Of a DNA stretch of 64,000 nt, positions 27,605-35,317 are shown one piece after another. Numbering within the stretch: the first letter of the stretch is position 1; each line of letters begins with the position of its first letter. Both the position numbers and the translations under genes were made by a program. Below the pieces are notes generated by a model that did no database searches, was not told the origin of the DNA, and saw nothing but the letters and a program-made list of their open reading frames with translations. Source of the DNA: Bacillus_P idriensis_A (GTDB lineage: Bacteria > Bacillota > Bacilli > Bacillales > Bacillaceae); the NCBI RefSeq assembly GCF_050483325.1, contig NZ_JBCMYF010000031.1, positions 1 to 64,000 of the forward strand, given 5' to 3'.

Positions 27605-28543
27605 ATGATGAAAAACTTCCTTGGCAAATATGAAGGCTACTTGTTTATTTCTCCTTGGATATTAGGCTTTCTTATCTTCACAGCCTTTCCGATCGGATTC
27701 GCCTTCTACATTGGATTTACAGATTGGAATTCGTTTACGGCACCAAGCTTCATTGGCTTTGATAACTATATTGCCTTATTTCACGACCCAAATTTCATTA
27801 ACTCATTAAAAGTAACGACTGTGTTTGCCGCCTTTGCCATCCCGCTTGGCATCGTCTCTTCTCTGACGATAGCAGCCGTTGTAAACATTAAAGTAAAAGG
27901 AGTCTATCTATTCAGGACAGCCCTTTATATGCCGGCCATTGTCTCCGGTGTCTCCATCGCCTTGCTTTGGCGCTGGATCCTGGATCCTGAGTATGGATTA
28001 ATTAATCTTCTTCTCTCATACATCGGCATTTCCGGACCGAATTGGCTTGGGGATCCAAGCTGGGTGCTCCCTTCTTATATTATGATGGCCATTTGGGGTG
28101 CCGGCGGAGGAATGCTTACCTATCTAGCAGGGCTTCAGGATATCCCTGCGAGTCTTTATGAATCGGCTGATATCGATGGCGCAAACTGGATTCATAAATT
28201 CAGGCATATTACGATTCCAATGTTAAGTCCGGTTATCTTCTACAACTTGGTCATGGGCATCATCGGTTCCTTCAAAAAATTCAATGATGCTTACATTATT
28301 GGCGGTGCAGGCAACCAAGGACAATTCTTCATGGTGTATCTCTATGAAAATGCGTTCAACTACTACAAAATGGGCTATGCAACGGCTATGGCGTGGGTCC
28401 TGTTCGTGATTATCCTCGTATTGACCATTCTTGTATTCAAATCATCATCCGTCTGGGTCTTCTATCAGGGGGAAGTCCAAGAGGGCTCTAAAAAGAAAAA
28501 ACGCAAATTTCGCTCAACGAAGAAACCAAACGTTGATGCTTAA
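27605..28543 (+). CDS. Sugar ABC transporter permease (MalF type, second system)
   Basis: A 312-residue membrane protein with about six helices. The EAA loop SLYESADIDGANWIHKFRHI contacts the ATPase. The C-terminus is a basic cytoplasmic tail (KKKKRKFRSTKKP). Two adjacent ATGs are possible; GAGG stands 5 or 8 bases before them. It follows the binding protein and precedes the MalG-type permease. No ATPase gene is present, implying a shared MsmX-like subunit. Confidence 0.9.
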   Translation: MMKNFLGKYEGYLFISPWILGFLIFTAFPIGFAFYIGFTDWNSFTAPSFIGFDNYIALFHDPNFINSLKVTTVFAAFAIPLGIVSSLTIAAVVNIKVKGVYLFRTALYMPAIVSGVSIALLWRWILDPEYGLINLLLSYIGISGPNWLGDPSWVLPSYIMMAIWGAGGGMLTYLAGLQDIPASLYESADIDGANWIHKFRHITIPMLSPVIFYNLVMGIIGSFKKFNDAYIIGGAGNQGQFFMVYLYENAFNYYKMGYATAMAWVLFVIILVLTILVFKSSSVWVFYQGEVQEGSKKKKRKFRSTKKPNVDA

Positions 28544-28565
28544 TGAAAGATGCAGGTGAGAACTA

Positions 28566-29411
28566 ATGAACTTATCGATTCCTCAAAGAAAAAAAATACA
28601 GCATACATTTGTTTACACATTCCTGATCCTTACGTCAATTGCAACCATTCTCCCTCTCCTCTGGATGATTTCAACATCGTTAAAATCAGGTGATGTCGTC
28701 TTCCAGATTCCGCCTCAGTGGTTCCCGGAAACCCTGCAGTGGGAGAATTACAAACGTGCGGTAACAGATATCCCTTTCTTCTTATATTTAAAGAACACAG
28801 TCATTATCACCGGGTTCAGAATGTTTGCAGAAGTATTTGTATCCGCTTTTGTAGCATATGGCTTTGCCCGCTTTAACTTCCCGGGGAAAAACATATGGTT
28901 TTTCATCTTGCTTTCAACCATCATGCTGCCCGGGGAAATAACCATGATCCCTGTGTTTATCATGTTCAGTAAAATTGGCTGGATTGATACATTTTATCCG
29001 TTAATTGCACCCGCATTTCTAGGCGGCCAGGCAGTCTTCATTTTCTTGCTGCGTCAATTTTTCTCATCCATTCCAAAAGAATTGGAAGAATCAGCCGTAA
29101 TCGACGGCGCCAGCCGCTTCCAGATTTTCTATAAAATCTTTCTGCCGTTATCAAAGCCGGCATTAATCACCATTGCGCTCTTCTCTTTCCAAGGCTCATG
29201 GAATGATCTGTTAGGCCCGCTCATGTATCTGAACAGCTCGGATAAGTTTACGCTGCAGCTTGGACTTGCCATGTTCAACGGCATGACAAAAGTCGAATGG
29301 GGACCATTAATGGCGGCTTCCGTATTAGTCTTAGTGCCAACAATCATCATCTTCTTCTCGCTGCAGAAGTACTTTGTTGAAGGCATATCTGTCACAGGAA
29401 TCAAAGGTTAA
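28566..29411 (+). CDS. Sugar ABC transporter permease (MalG type, second system)
   Basis: A 281-residue membrane protein with six predicted helices and the EAA loop ELEESAVIDGASRFQIFYKI. It partners the permease ending 22 bases upstream. It lies in the same operon as the DUF624 protein and LacI regulator that follow. AGGTGAG precedes the ATG. Confidence 0.9.
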   Translation: MNLSIPQRKKIQHTFVYTFLILTSIATILPLLWMISTSLKSGDVVFQIPPQWFPETLQWENYKRAVTDIPFFLYLKNTVIITGFRMFAEVFVSAFVAYGFARFNFPGKNIWFFILLSTIMLPGEITMIPVFIMFSKIGWIDTFYPLIAPAFLGGQAVFIFLLRQFFSSIPKELEESAVIDGASRFQIFYKIFLPLSKPALITIALFSFQGSWNDLLGPLMYLNSSDKFTLQLGLAMFNGMTKVEWGPLMAASVLVLVPTIIIFFSLQKYFVEGISVTGIKG

Positions 29412-29423
29412 GGGGTTTTATAA

Positions 29424-30107
29424 ATGATTAAACAACTAAACCAAACCGGCTTCTTTTATAAATGGATGCAATATGGGTACTGGTTTCTAGTAAGCAATCT
29501 TTACTTTTCAATCGCTCTGCTACCGGCTCTGGTCATCCTGATGATAGAATGGGATACTAAGAACATATTATTATGGGTTCTTCTCTATGGAACACTGCTG
29601 CCAGTCGGCCCATTTGCAGCAGCGCTGTTCGGAACCATGGGCAAGCTGATGAGAGAGGGCTGCCTATCCGTAACAAGTGATTTTTTCCGTTTAGTAAAGG
29701 AGAACTTCAAATCATCCTTTATCCTATGGAGCTTCCAGCTGTTCATAAGTCTGGTTATTACAGCCGATCTCATCTTATTGAGCGGAGCAAGCGAACTCTT
29801 CATCTCAGCTTTATACGTTCTATTCATCATGAATATCATCATGATGTTTTATCTGTACCCATTGCTGTCACGCTTTTGCATCAGCAGACTGGAAGCCGTG
29901 AGAACGTCAATCGGCCTTACTTTTTTAAAACTGAAAAACACCCTTTTCATTATGAGCGCTCTGGCAATCTGGGGAGCAAGTATCTATTTCTTCCAAATAT
30001 ACGCCATTACATTACTAATCAGCCCATTCTTCTATGTCATCATGCGGATTCATAAAAAGATGTTTGAAGAGATAGAGGGAAAACTACTAGAAAAAGAGAA
30101 AAGATAA
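29424..30107 (+). CDS. DUF624 (YesL-like) membrane protein
   Basis: A 227-residue protein with about five hydrophobic segments (around 20-40, 45-65, 100-120, 130-150 and 170-200). The family start FFYKWMQYGYWFLVSNLYF and GPFAAALFGTMGKLMREG are characteristic of DUF624, commonly encoded with carbohydrate ABC transporters in Bacillaceae. It may assist transporter assembly or function, but no activity is established. AAGGGG precedes the ATG, 12 bases after the permease stop. Confidence 0.82.
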   Translation: MIKQLNQTGFFYKWMQYGYWFLVSNLYFSIALLPALVILMIEWDTKNILLWVLLYGTLLPVGPFAAALFGTMGKLMREGCLSVTSDFFRLVKENFKSSFILWSFQLFISLVITADLILLSGASELFISALYVLFIMNIIMMFYLYPLLSRFCISRLEAVRTSIGLTFLKLKNTLFIMSALAIWGASIYFFQIYAITLLISPFFYVIMRIHKKMFEEIEGKLLEKEKR

Positions 30108-30138
30108 TTAAAGAAATTGTCGATTTGTAGGTGTTAGA

Positions 30139-31158
30139 ATGAAAAAAATTACTATGCAGGACATTGCGGATCAACTGAAGATCTCGAAAAACTCCGTCTC
30201 ACAGGCACTGACCGGCAAGCCGGGAGTAAGTGAGGAAACAAGACTATTAGTTCAAAAAACCGCAGAAGAGCTTGGATACGCCTATCCAAGCGGAAGAAAA
30301 AACGGAAACAGCGGGCAGACAGGCACAATCGCCCTCCTCGCTTCCGTACGGGCATTTTCGTTCAAAAGCTTTTTCGGTGAAATCTATCTCAGCATTGAAA
30401 AAGAATTAAAATCAAGAGGCATGAACCTTCTCATTCTCTCCGTGGACAACGAAGAGAAAGAAACCTTGAAGCTGCCTGAGGTGATAGAAGATCGTGCGGT
30501 TGATGGAATCCTAATCCTTTCCCATCTCACCACAGACTATATTAACAAAGTTCTGGATACAGGCATTCCAACCGTAATGATCGATCACCACGATCCGCTC
30601 AACCATGCAGATGCCATCCTGACTAATAACCGTTTCGGCGGATACGAACTAGTCAAGCATCTCATTGACCTTGGCCACAGAGAAATTGGGTTCATCGGCA
30701 ACATCGATTACTCCCCAAGCTACCAGGAACGCTGGGAAGGCTATCAACTGGCACTAAGAAGACACGGAATCGAACCAGACAAACAATGGATGTACCTTCA
30801 GGCTGACGAAGACGAAGTGAACATCCACACCTTCCTATCAAACCTTGACCAAAAACCAACCGCCTGGTTTTGCGTCAACGACGGCCTTGGCTTTCTCACC
30901 ATGTCAACCTTGCAGCGCTTAGGATATACTGTGCCAGATCTAGTATCCGTAGGCTGTTTTGACAACGGGCAGTTATCCAGGATTGCCAATCCAAAGATCA
31001 CAACTATGGACATTGATCTCAACCTGTTTGGGAAAAAAGCTGTGGAGCAGCTGTTTTGGCGGATGGATAATAAGGAAGAGCCGTTTCTGGAGACTTTGCT
31101 GCCTGCGCGGCTGGTGAAGAGGGAATCTGTGGCGGAAGTTTCTGATGATAGAAAGTAA
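30139..31158 (+). CDS. LacI-family transcriptional repressor (mannoside system)
   Basis: A 339-residue regulator. The helix-turn-helix ITMQDIADQLKISKNSVSQA is followed by a hinge (EELGYAYPSGRK) and an effector-binding domain. It is the last gene of the rightward operon and is the best candidate to bind the TTGTAACGTTACAA palindromes in the divergent promoter region, making an autoregulated sugar system. The final 30-odd codons are present a second time at 44165-44280 as part of a duplicated segment. AGGTG precedes the ATG. Confidence 0.88.
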   Translation: MKKITMQDIADQLKISKNSVSQALTGKPGVSEETRLLVQKTAEELGYAYPSGRKNGNSGQTGTIALLASVRAFSFKSFFGEIYLSIEKELKSRGMNLLILSVDNEEKETLKLPEVIEDRAVDGILILSHLTTDYINKVLDTGIPTVMIDHHDPLNHADAILTNNRFGGYELVKHLIDLGHREIGFIGNIDYSPSYQERWEGYQLALRRHGIEPDKQWMYLQADEDEVNIHTFLSNLDQKPTAWFCVNDGLGFLTMSTLQRLGYTVPDLVSVGCFDNGQLSRIANPKITTMDIDLNLFGKKAVEQLFWRMDNKEEPFLETLLPARLVKRESVAEVSDDRK

Positions 31159-31509
31159 GCACTGAAAGTTGAGAATACGCATTAATAAACATACGAACAT
31201 AAGCAGCACAAGCCACCCCCATGGTTTGTGCTATTAATGTTTGTTCTATAAATGGATATCAACTTCCATTCCTATTTAAATGTTCTAGAAAGGGAAATTA
31301 AAGCCGATTGTCCTATTCAGCCATCCTACTATCTGCCTTATACTATAAAATATGGAAAATATAGTAATCAACTTCAACTCCCGTAATTGCTGAATCAGAT
31401 TCATAGCCTATTGCTTTTTAAGTCCACTAATTCAATTGAACATATGAGACACGAGTGTACTTTTCAATGAAATAAGAATCAGGACAAAGCAACGTCCTCA
31501 AAAGGAGGC
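31055..31509 (+). repeat. Duplicated segment, copy A (LacI 3' end plus toxin leader)
   Basis: About 455 bases, from TTTGGCGGATGG within the lacI 3' end to AAAAGGAGGC, are repeated at 44165-44635 at high identity. The non-coding part (31159-31509) includes CACAAGCCACCCCCATGGTTTGTG and ends in a hairpin AGGAC/GTCCT and a strong SD. At copy B this SD serves an LXG toxin; here it runs into a truncated toxin tail. It probably carries the promoter and leader of toxin loci, though I cannot pick the promoter with confidence. Confidence 0.88.
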
Positions 31510-31595
31510 CTGCAAAATTCCCAAATGAGCACCAAGCTGGTATTCACGGAGCAGGTTCACCAGCCAACAAACTATTTAAAGGAGGTAAAAAGTAA
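31510..31595 (+). pseudogene. Remnant of a polymorphic toxin C-terminus
   Basis: Directly after the toxin-type leader and SD, an open frame reads PAKFPNEHQAGIHGAGSPAN and then KLFKGGKK before a TAA that overlaps the next ATG. This looks like the last 25-odd residues of a secreted toxin whose body has been lost. The retained tail abuts an immunity gene, as expected for a toxin-immunity pair reduced by an internal deletion. Assignment rests on context and composition. Confidence 0.6.
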
Positions 31596-32032
31596 TGAAC
31601 TATGAATTTATTAAGACAAATCAGGAAAACACTTTTTATCCAGTAACTGAAAACGAAATAGAAGCGGCTGAGAAGGAACTTAATTTAACGTTTCCTAAGG
31701 AGTTAATTAATTTTTATATTGAGGTCGGCTACGGATTTATTAAAGGATCAGAGTTTAATATTAATCGTATTATGGATCCTTATTCAGTAAGGGATTTTAG
31801 GTTAAGAGTTAATGATTTTGAGTTTTATCCCGACATAGATATATATGAAGAATTTGAAAACGACAAACTTATATTCTTTGAAGGCAGTGAATCAGCTTTA
31901 ATGTCAATAGAATTAAATAAAAGTAATAGGAGTCCAGTTTACTATTACGATATCCAAATTGCGTCTTCTCTTGAAGAATTTTTAAGAAAAATAGAAGAAA
32001 ATGATAAATATTATTTGGAATTACTACCTTAA
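31595..32032 (+). CDS. SMI1/KNR4 (SUKH) family immunity protein
   Basis: A 145-residue acidic cytoplasmic protein with the SUKH pattern: ITENEIEAAEKELNLTFP-like start (VTENEIEAAEKELNLTFPKE), a YGFIKGSEFNI loop, LIFFEGSESALMSI, and a final SSLEEFLRKI helix. SUKH proteins neutralise cognate polymorphic-toxin nucleases or deaminases. The ATG overlaps the stop of the toxin remnant (TAATG), behind AAAGGAGG, so it was translationally coupled to a now deleted toxin. It may persist as an orphan giving resistance to neighbours. A weak terminator with a TTCG tetraloop follows. Confidence 0.82.
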   Translation: MNYEFIKTNQENTFYPVTENEIEAAEKELNLTFPKELINFYIEVGYGFIKGSEFNINRIMDPYSVRDFRLRVNDFEFYPDIDIYEEFENDKLIFFEGSESALMSIELNKSNRSPVYYYDIQIASSLEEFLRKIEENDKYYLELLP

Positions 32033-32050
32033 GATCAACCATAATACTCA

Positions 32051-32085
32051 AACCTTGATTGGTTTTACACCTTTCGAGGTTTTTT
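32051..32085 (+). terminator. Weak terminator after the SUKH gene
   Basis: ACCT-TTCG-AGGT (32069-32080) followed by TTTTT; alternatively AACCT at 32051 pairs with the same AGGTT. The preceding AAACCTTGATTGG is also found after the DUF4274 gene at about 49222, suggesting related 3' ends of immunity loci. Confidence 0.5.
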
Positions 32086-32107
32086 AAATTCAATATATCT
32101 TATTTGG

Positions 32108-32137
32108 GAAGCATGGTGACGGTTCTCCCCGCTTCCT
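32108..32137. other. Hairpin GGAAGC/GCTTCC in a diverged repeat
   Basis: A stem GGAAGC (32108-32113) with GCTTCC (32132-32137). The surrounding 100 bases (GGTTCTC, CGCTTCCTTCC, AATAT, TTGCAGCC in order) resemble 40871-40970, next to the other toxin fossil. The rest of 32138-32232 shows nothing recognisable. Confidence 0.4.
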
Positions 32138-32232
32138 TCCAGCTCAAGCCTCAAATATTCTGAGAATTCTCAAATATATTTGCAGCCGGTCTTTGGATAA
32201 TCCACAGATCGCTTAACCTTCCACTCTATACA

Positions 32233-32285
32233 CACAAAAAGATGTCGTATTTCTCTTTTGGAGTAATATTCGACACCTTTTTGTG
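32233..32285. terminator. Bidirectional terminator of the dynamin operon
   Basis: CACAAAAAGATGTCG (32233-32247) pairs with CGACACCTTTTTGTG (32271-32285) with one internal mismatch. T tracts occur on both strands. It ends the leftward five-gene operon (last stop at 32340). Confidence 0.8.
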
Positions 32286-32339
32286 AATTGCCGGTTTTTT
32301 CTGAAGCGTAAGAACCGTTCCGCTGCTTAGATAAGCCTG

Positions 32340-33131
32340 CTAATCTCTTGAGCTAATTGTAAAGCTATCATGATAATCAGAAGCAGCGAGAATATGGATC
32401 CGCACTTCTTTGAACAGGGAGTTGTCGTTTGAATAGCTGGCTTTATCTAATTTTTTTATGGCTTGCTCAATTTCATCCAGATACCCAAAGTAAAACTGAT
32501 AGACTTCTTCTTGGTCTTCCGGTATGGAAATAGCAGTACGGTAATACTCAATATCAGCCAGTAACCTGGATGACAGCTCTTGTACACTTTGTTGATAACC
32601 CAGTCTGTTCAATTTTTCTGATCCGTCATTAACGTTTCCCCATAATTCAATTAGCTCCAGAAATTCAGCTGTAATCTTTCTTTCATAGTTAAATCTGACT
32701 TCAAAATCATCATTAGTACTGGATGAGTCAGTCTCTGCTGTTGAAGCAGCTTCATCTGTCCTTACGCCCTCTGCAATTTCAAGCTCTTGTTTATATGAGT
32801 TGATTTTGTCTGTTAACGTTTCACTGTCAATTCCAATTTCCTCAATTTCACTCAATGAGTGATAAAAAGCTGCTTCCTTGCCGCTGTCTTTTTCAACCGC
32901 TTTAAAATCCTTTTGTAATTCTTTTACTAGCATGTTTGAAACCGCTTGATTTAATTTTTCTTTTTGTGCTTCCGACTTATCTTCACTGGCATCCTCATAG
33001 GTTTGTTTAGCTGTAAAATAATCGTTATTATTTATAGCTTCCTGCATTTTCTCCGCAGTGTCATTATCGCTGCAACCCGTTAATACCAGTACAAAACCCA
33101 CTATCATAGCGATTACCACTGTATTTCTCAT
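32340..33131 (-). CDS. Lipoprotein of the dynamin operon
   Basis: A 263-residue lipoprotein: the signal peptide ends in the lipobox VLTGC, then NDNTAEKM-type acidic and coiled-coil-like helices. A low-complexity Ser/Thr/Asp linker (about 130-150) separates two helical halves. I do not recognise a family. It should sit on the outer face of the membrane, where it could meet the extracellular part of the 1073-residue dynamin-like protein of the same operon. The start at 33131 follows AGGGGGTG; a frame 12 bases longer would place the start inside the SD. It is the last gene of the operon. Confidence 0.75.
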   Translation of the reverse strand: MRNTVVIAMIVGFVLVLTGCSDNDTAEKMQEAINNNDYFTAKQTYEDASEDKSEAQKEKLNQAVSNMLVKELQKDFKAVEKDSGKEAAFYHSLSEIEEIGIDSETLTDKINSYKQELEIAEGVRTDEAASTAETDSSSTNDDFEVRFNYERKITAEFLELIELWGNVNDGSEKLNRLGYQQSVQELSSRLLADIEYYRTAISIPEDQEEVYQFYFGYLDEIEQAIKKLDKASYSNDNSLFKEVRIHILAASDYHDSFTISSRD

Positions 33132-33153
33132 TAGAAAAAACACCCCCTGTCCT

Positions 33154-33543
33154 TTAACCCCCGTTCAAATTATTCCACTTCACCCCATCCGGATTGGACC
33201 TTATGTATCCGCCGCCTGATTCAGCTGTCAAATTGACGGAGGTATTGCCGTCACGATCTCTAAAGTAACCTTCCACGTAGGTTCCATCCTGTCTGAAGTA
33301 ACCCTTTACCAGATGAGGCTCTACGGTATGGAAGTGAAAAGGATCATATGACATTTTAAAAGCCTGTTTTAGTGGATCTTCGTGCTGAAAGAAATCCTGA
33401 ATGTTTACTAGATTTGAAACAGTGTATCCAACAAAAGCCGGTCCTTCACTCCCTACCAGCAGGGAAGTGTTTTGAGACTGTGAAAAATCAGCATCAAACA
33501 GTTCGGATAAAGGTGCCGGATCACCGGTTAGAAATTCGTTCAT
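33154..33543 (-). CDS. 129-residue protein of the dynamin operon, unknown function
   Basis: A hydrophilic protein with no signal peptide. It carries a C-terminal repeat-like pattern: LVKGYFRQDGTYVEGYFRDR followed by GGYIRSNPDG. Such GY-R-DG-TYV units occur in small surface-associated proteins, but no function can be given. A very good SD (GTAGGAGGATACC) lies within the end of the preceding dynamin gene, which it overlaps by 23 bases. This supports it as a real, coupled gene. It lies between the third dynamin and the lipoprotein. Confidence 0.68.
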   Translation of the reverse strand: MNEFLTGDPAPLSELFDADFSQSQNTSLLVGSEGPAFVGYTVSNLVNIQDFFQHEDPLKQAFKMSYDPFHFHTVEPHLVKGYFRQDGTYVEGYFRDRDGNTSVNLTAESGGGYIRSNPDGVKWNNLNGG

Positions 33544-35317
33544 GGTATCCTCCTACGGTTTCTTTTGAGTTAGTCAGCATGCTAGAAAGATCATCGATTG
33601 CCTGAAGCTCTGCATCTGTATGTTCTTTACTTTGCGTGCTGTCGTTCAGTTTCTTTTCCATCATGTACGTCATGGCATAGATTTCTTTCTGAAAAGCAGC
33701 AAGGGACTGGGTCACGCATTGATCGATGGCTTCCACAACTTTTTCGGACAGGTATGTGTATAAGTCCTGTACAAGAGCAGAAAGGTAGGCATCCATCTGA
33801 AGCTTCAGTTCGGGTTTCAGCTGCTGAAGTTTATTTTCGTTAAGAGTCTTCTGTAAAAACGGCAGGCCGGCCATTCCGATCACGGGAATGAGAAAACCTC
33901 CTCCAAGGGCAAGAGCAAAGGCACTGGCTCCGCCAATCATCAGTCCCGCTTTTACATTTGAATTTCCGCCCTCAGGAACTGATAAGTCATTCATTTGGCG
34001 GTATGTAAAACGATCGGCCTGATAGGATTCAATTTTGACAGACTTTGAAAAGGATCGGCTCAATCCTGCTGCCACCTCAGCTTCAAGCTTATGAAGAAGG
34101 TGGTGAATGTATTCTCCGTATTCTTCAAGCCACCTGTTCACTTGTGATTTGATATGAAGCAAGAGCTGCGAATGGACGAATGTATGGAGGTCTCCCCCTT
34201 GAAAATAATGAATACGGTCTTCAGCATCTTCTTTTATGCGGTTCTCGAAATGGGCAAGCGATTTTCGGATGAGAAAGAGAATTTCTCCCTCCCGCTCGTG
34301 AATGTATGACGTCAGATGCGCATCCCTGTTCTCAGCCTGATTCAGCCACTGCTGTACAGCGAAAAGCTGTTCCTGAGCCTCATCCGCTGTTTTGGAAGCA
34401 ATTTCCCGTTCCATATCCAGCCTGTTCTGAAGGATATTCAGTTCATATTCAAAACGGGCCTTGTATCTGAGATTCTTTTCCTCTTCCCTGCCAGGAGACG
34501 AAAGAATGGCATGTATAACCTCATCCACTTCTTTCATGCCCGAGGATTCATAGAGCTCCTCATCCTGGTGGAGCTTTGCATCAAGACCCTCAAGAGAAGA
34601 GATTGGAATAATCACTGGAGAGTTATCGCCGGTGACCGATGTCAGCCTTCTGGAAAGGTAGGTCATGGTTTCTTCCAGCTCTTCTTCCTCCAGGCGGTCA
34701 ATAAAGTTAGTAAGATAGACCACTTTTCCACTGCCGTACTTCATCACATGCTCTTTAATAAAGATCTGCTCGGTCTGCTTTAACGGATCGGTTGCAGAAA
34801 ACATAAAAAAGATAATATCTGCCTTAGGAATAAACTGGTGCGTGATTTCAGCCCGGTGCTCGTTCAGGTCATTCACACCTGGAGTATCAATCAGCACCAC
34901 CCTGTTTTTAAGGATGTTTACCGGGATTTCTGCTTTAAGATAGCTAATCTCATCCTCCTGAGAATGAGATCCTGCAGAAAACTGCTGCAGGGCTGAAACG
35001 TCGAGAGTACCTGTTTCTGTCTGTCCGTTTCTTTTCACAACATGGAGCTTCCGGTTTTCTCCCCACATTAAAACATGCAGGGCCGCAGTTGTCGGAGTTA
35101 CGTCAACCGGAAGCAGATGTTCACCGAGCAAAGCGTTAATAAACGTCGATTTCCCGTTTTTAAACTCTCCGACAACTACAATCGAATTGTATGCTTCCAG
35201 GATATCTTTTCTTAGCGTTTGAAGACCCGTCAAAGCATGCTTCCAGCGGTCTTCACCTGGATTGAAAGCATCAAGGATGTTCTGAATTTCCTGAAGGATC
35301 TTTTCCTTGGCCGTCAT
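33521..35317 (-). CDS. Dynamin-family GTPase (598 residues)
   Basis: A bacterial dynamin-like GTPase. The G1 loop GEFKNGKS is at 50-57, the switch Thr region TPTTA at 74-78, and G3 DTPG at 144-147; G4 is the atypical NFID near 204-207. Helical stalk segments follow, with a hydrophobic hairpin near 465-495 (AGLMIGGASAFALALGGGFL) that may insert into the membrane, then another helical stretch. Such proteins bind and remodel membranes after GTP-dependent assembly. The ATG overlaps the stop of the upstream dynamin gene (ATGA), so production of the two is coupled. It probably works with one or both neighbours as a hetero-oligomer. Confidence 0.88.
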   Translation of the reverse strand: MTAKEKILQEIQNILDAFNPGEDRWKHALTGLQTLRKDILEAYNSIVVVGEFKNGKSTFINALLGEHLLPVDVTPTTAALHVLMWGENRKLHVVKRNGQTETGTLDVSALQQFSAGSHSQEDEISYLKAEIPVNILKNRVVLIDTPGVNDLNEHRAEITHQFIPKADIIFFMFSATDPLKQTEQIFIKEHVMKYGSGKVVYLTNFIDRLEEEELEETMTYLSRRLTSVTGDNSPVIIPISSLEGLDAKLHQDEELYESSGMKEVDEVIHAILSSPGREEEKNLRYKARFEYELNILQNRLDMEREIASKTADEAQEQLFAVQQWLNQAENRDAHLTSYIHEREGEILFLIRKSLAHFENRIKEDAEDRIHYFQGGDLHTFVHSQLLLHIKSQVNRWLEEYGEYIHHLLHKLEAEVAAGLSRSFSKSVKIESYQADRFTYRQMNDLSVPEGGNSNVKAGLMIGGASAFALALGGGFLIPVIGMAGLPFLQKTLNENKLQQLKPELKLQMDAYLSALVQDLYTYLSEKVVEAIDQCVTQSLAAFQKEIYAMTYMMEKKLNDSTQSKEHTDAELQAIDDLSSMLTNSKETVGGYHERISNR

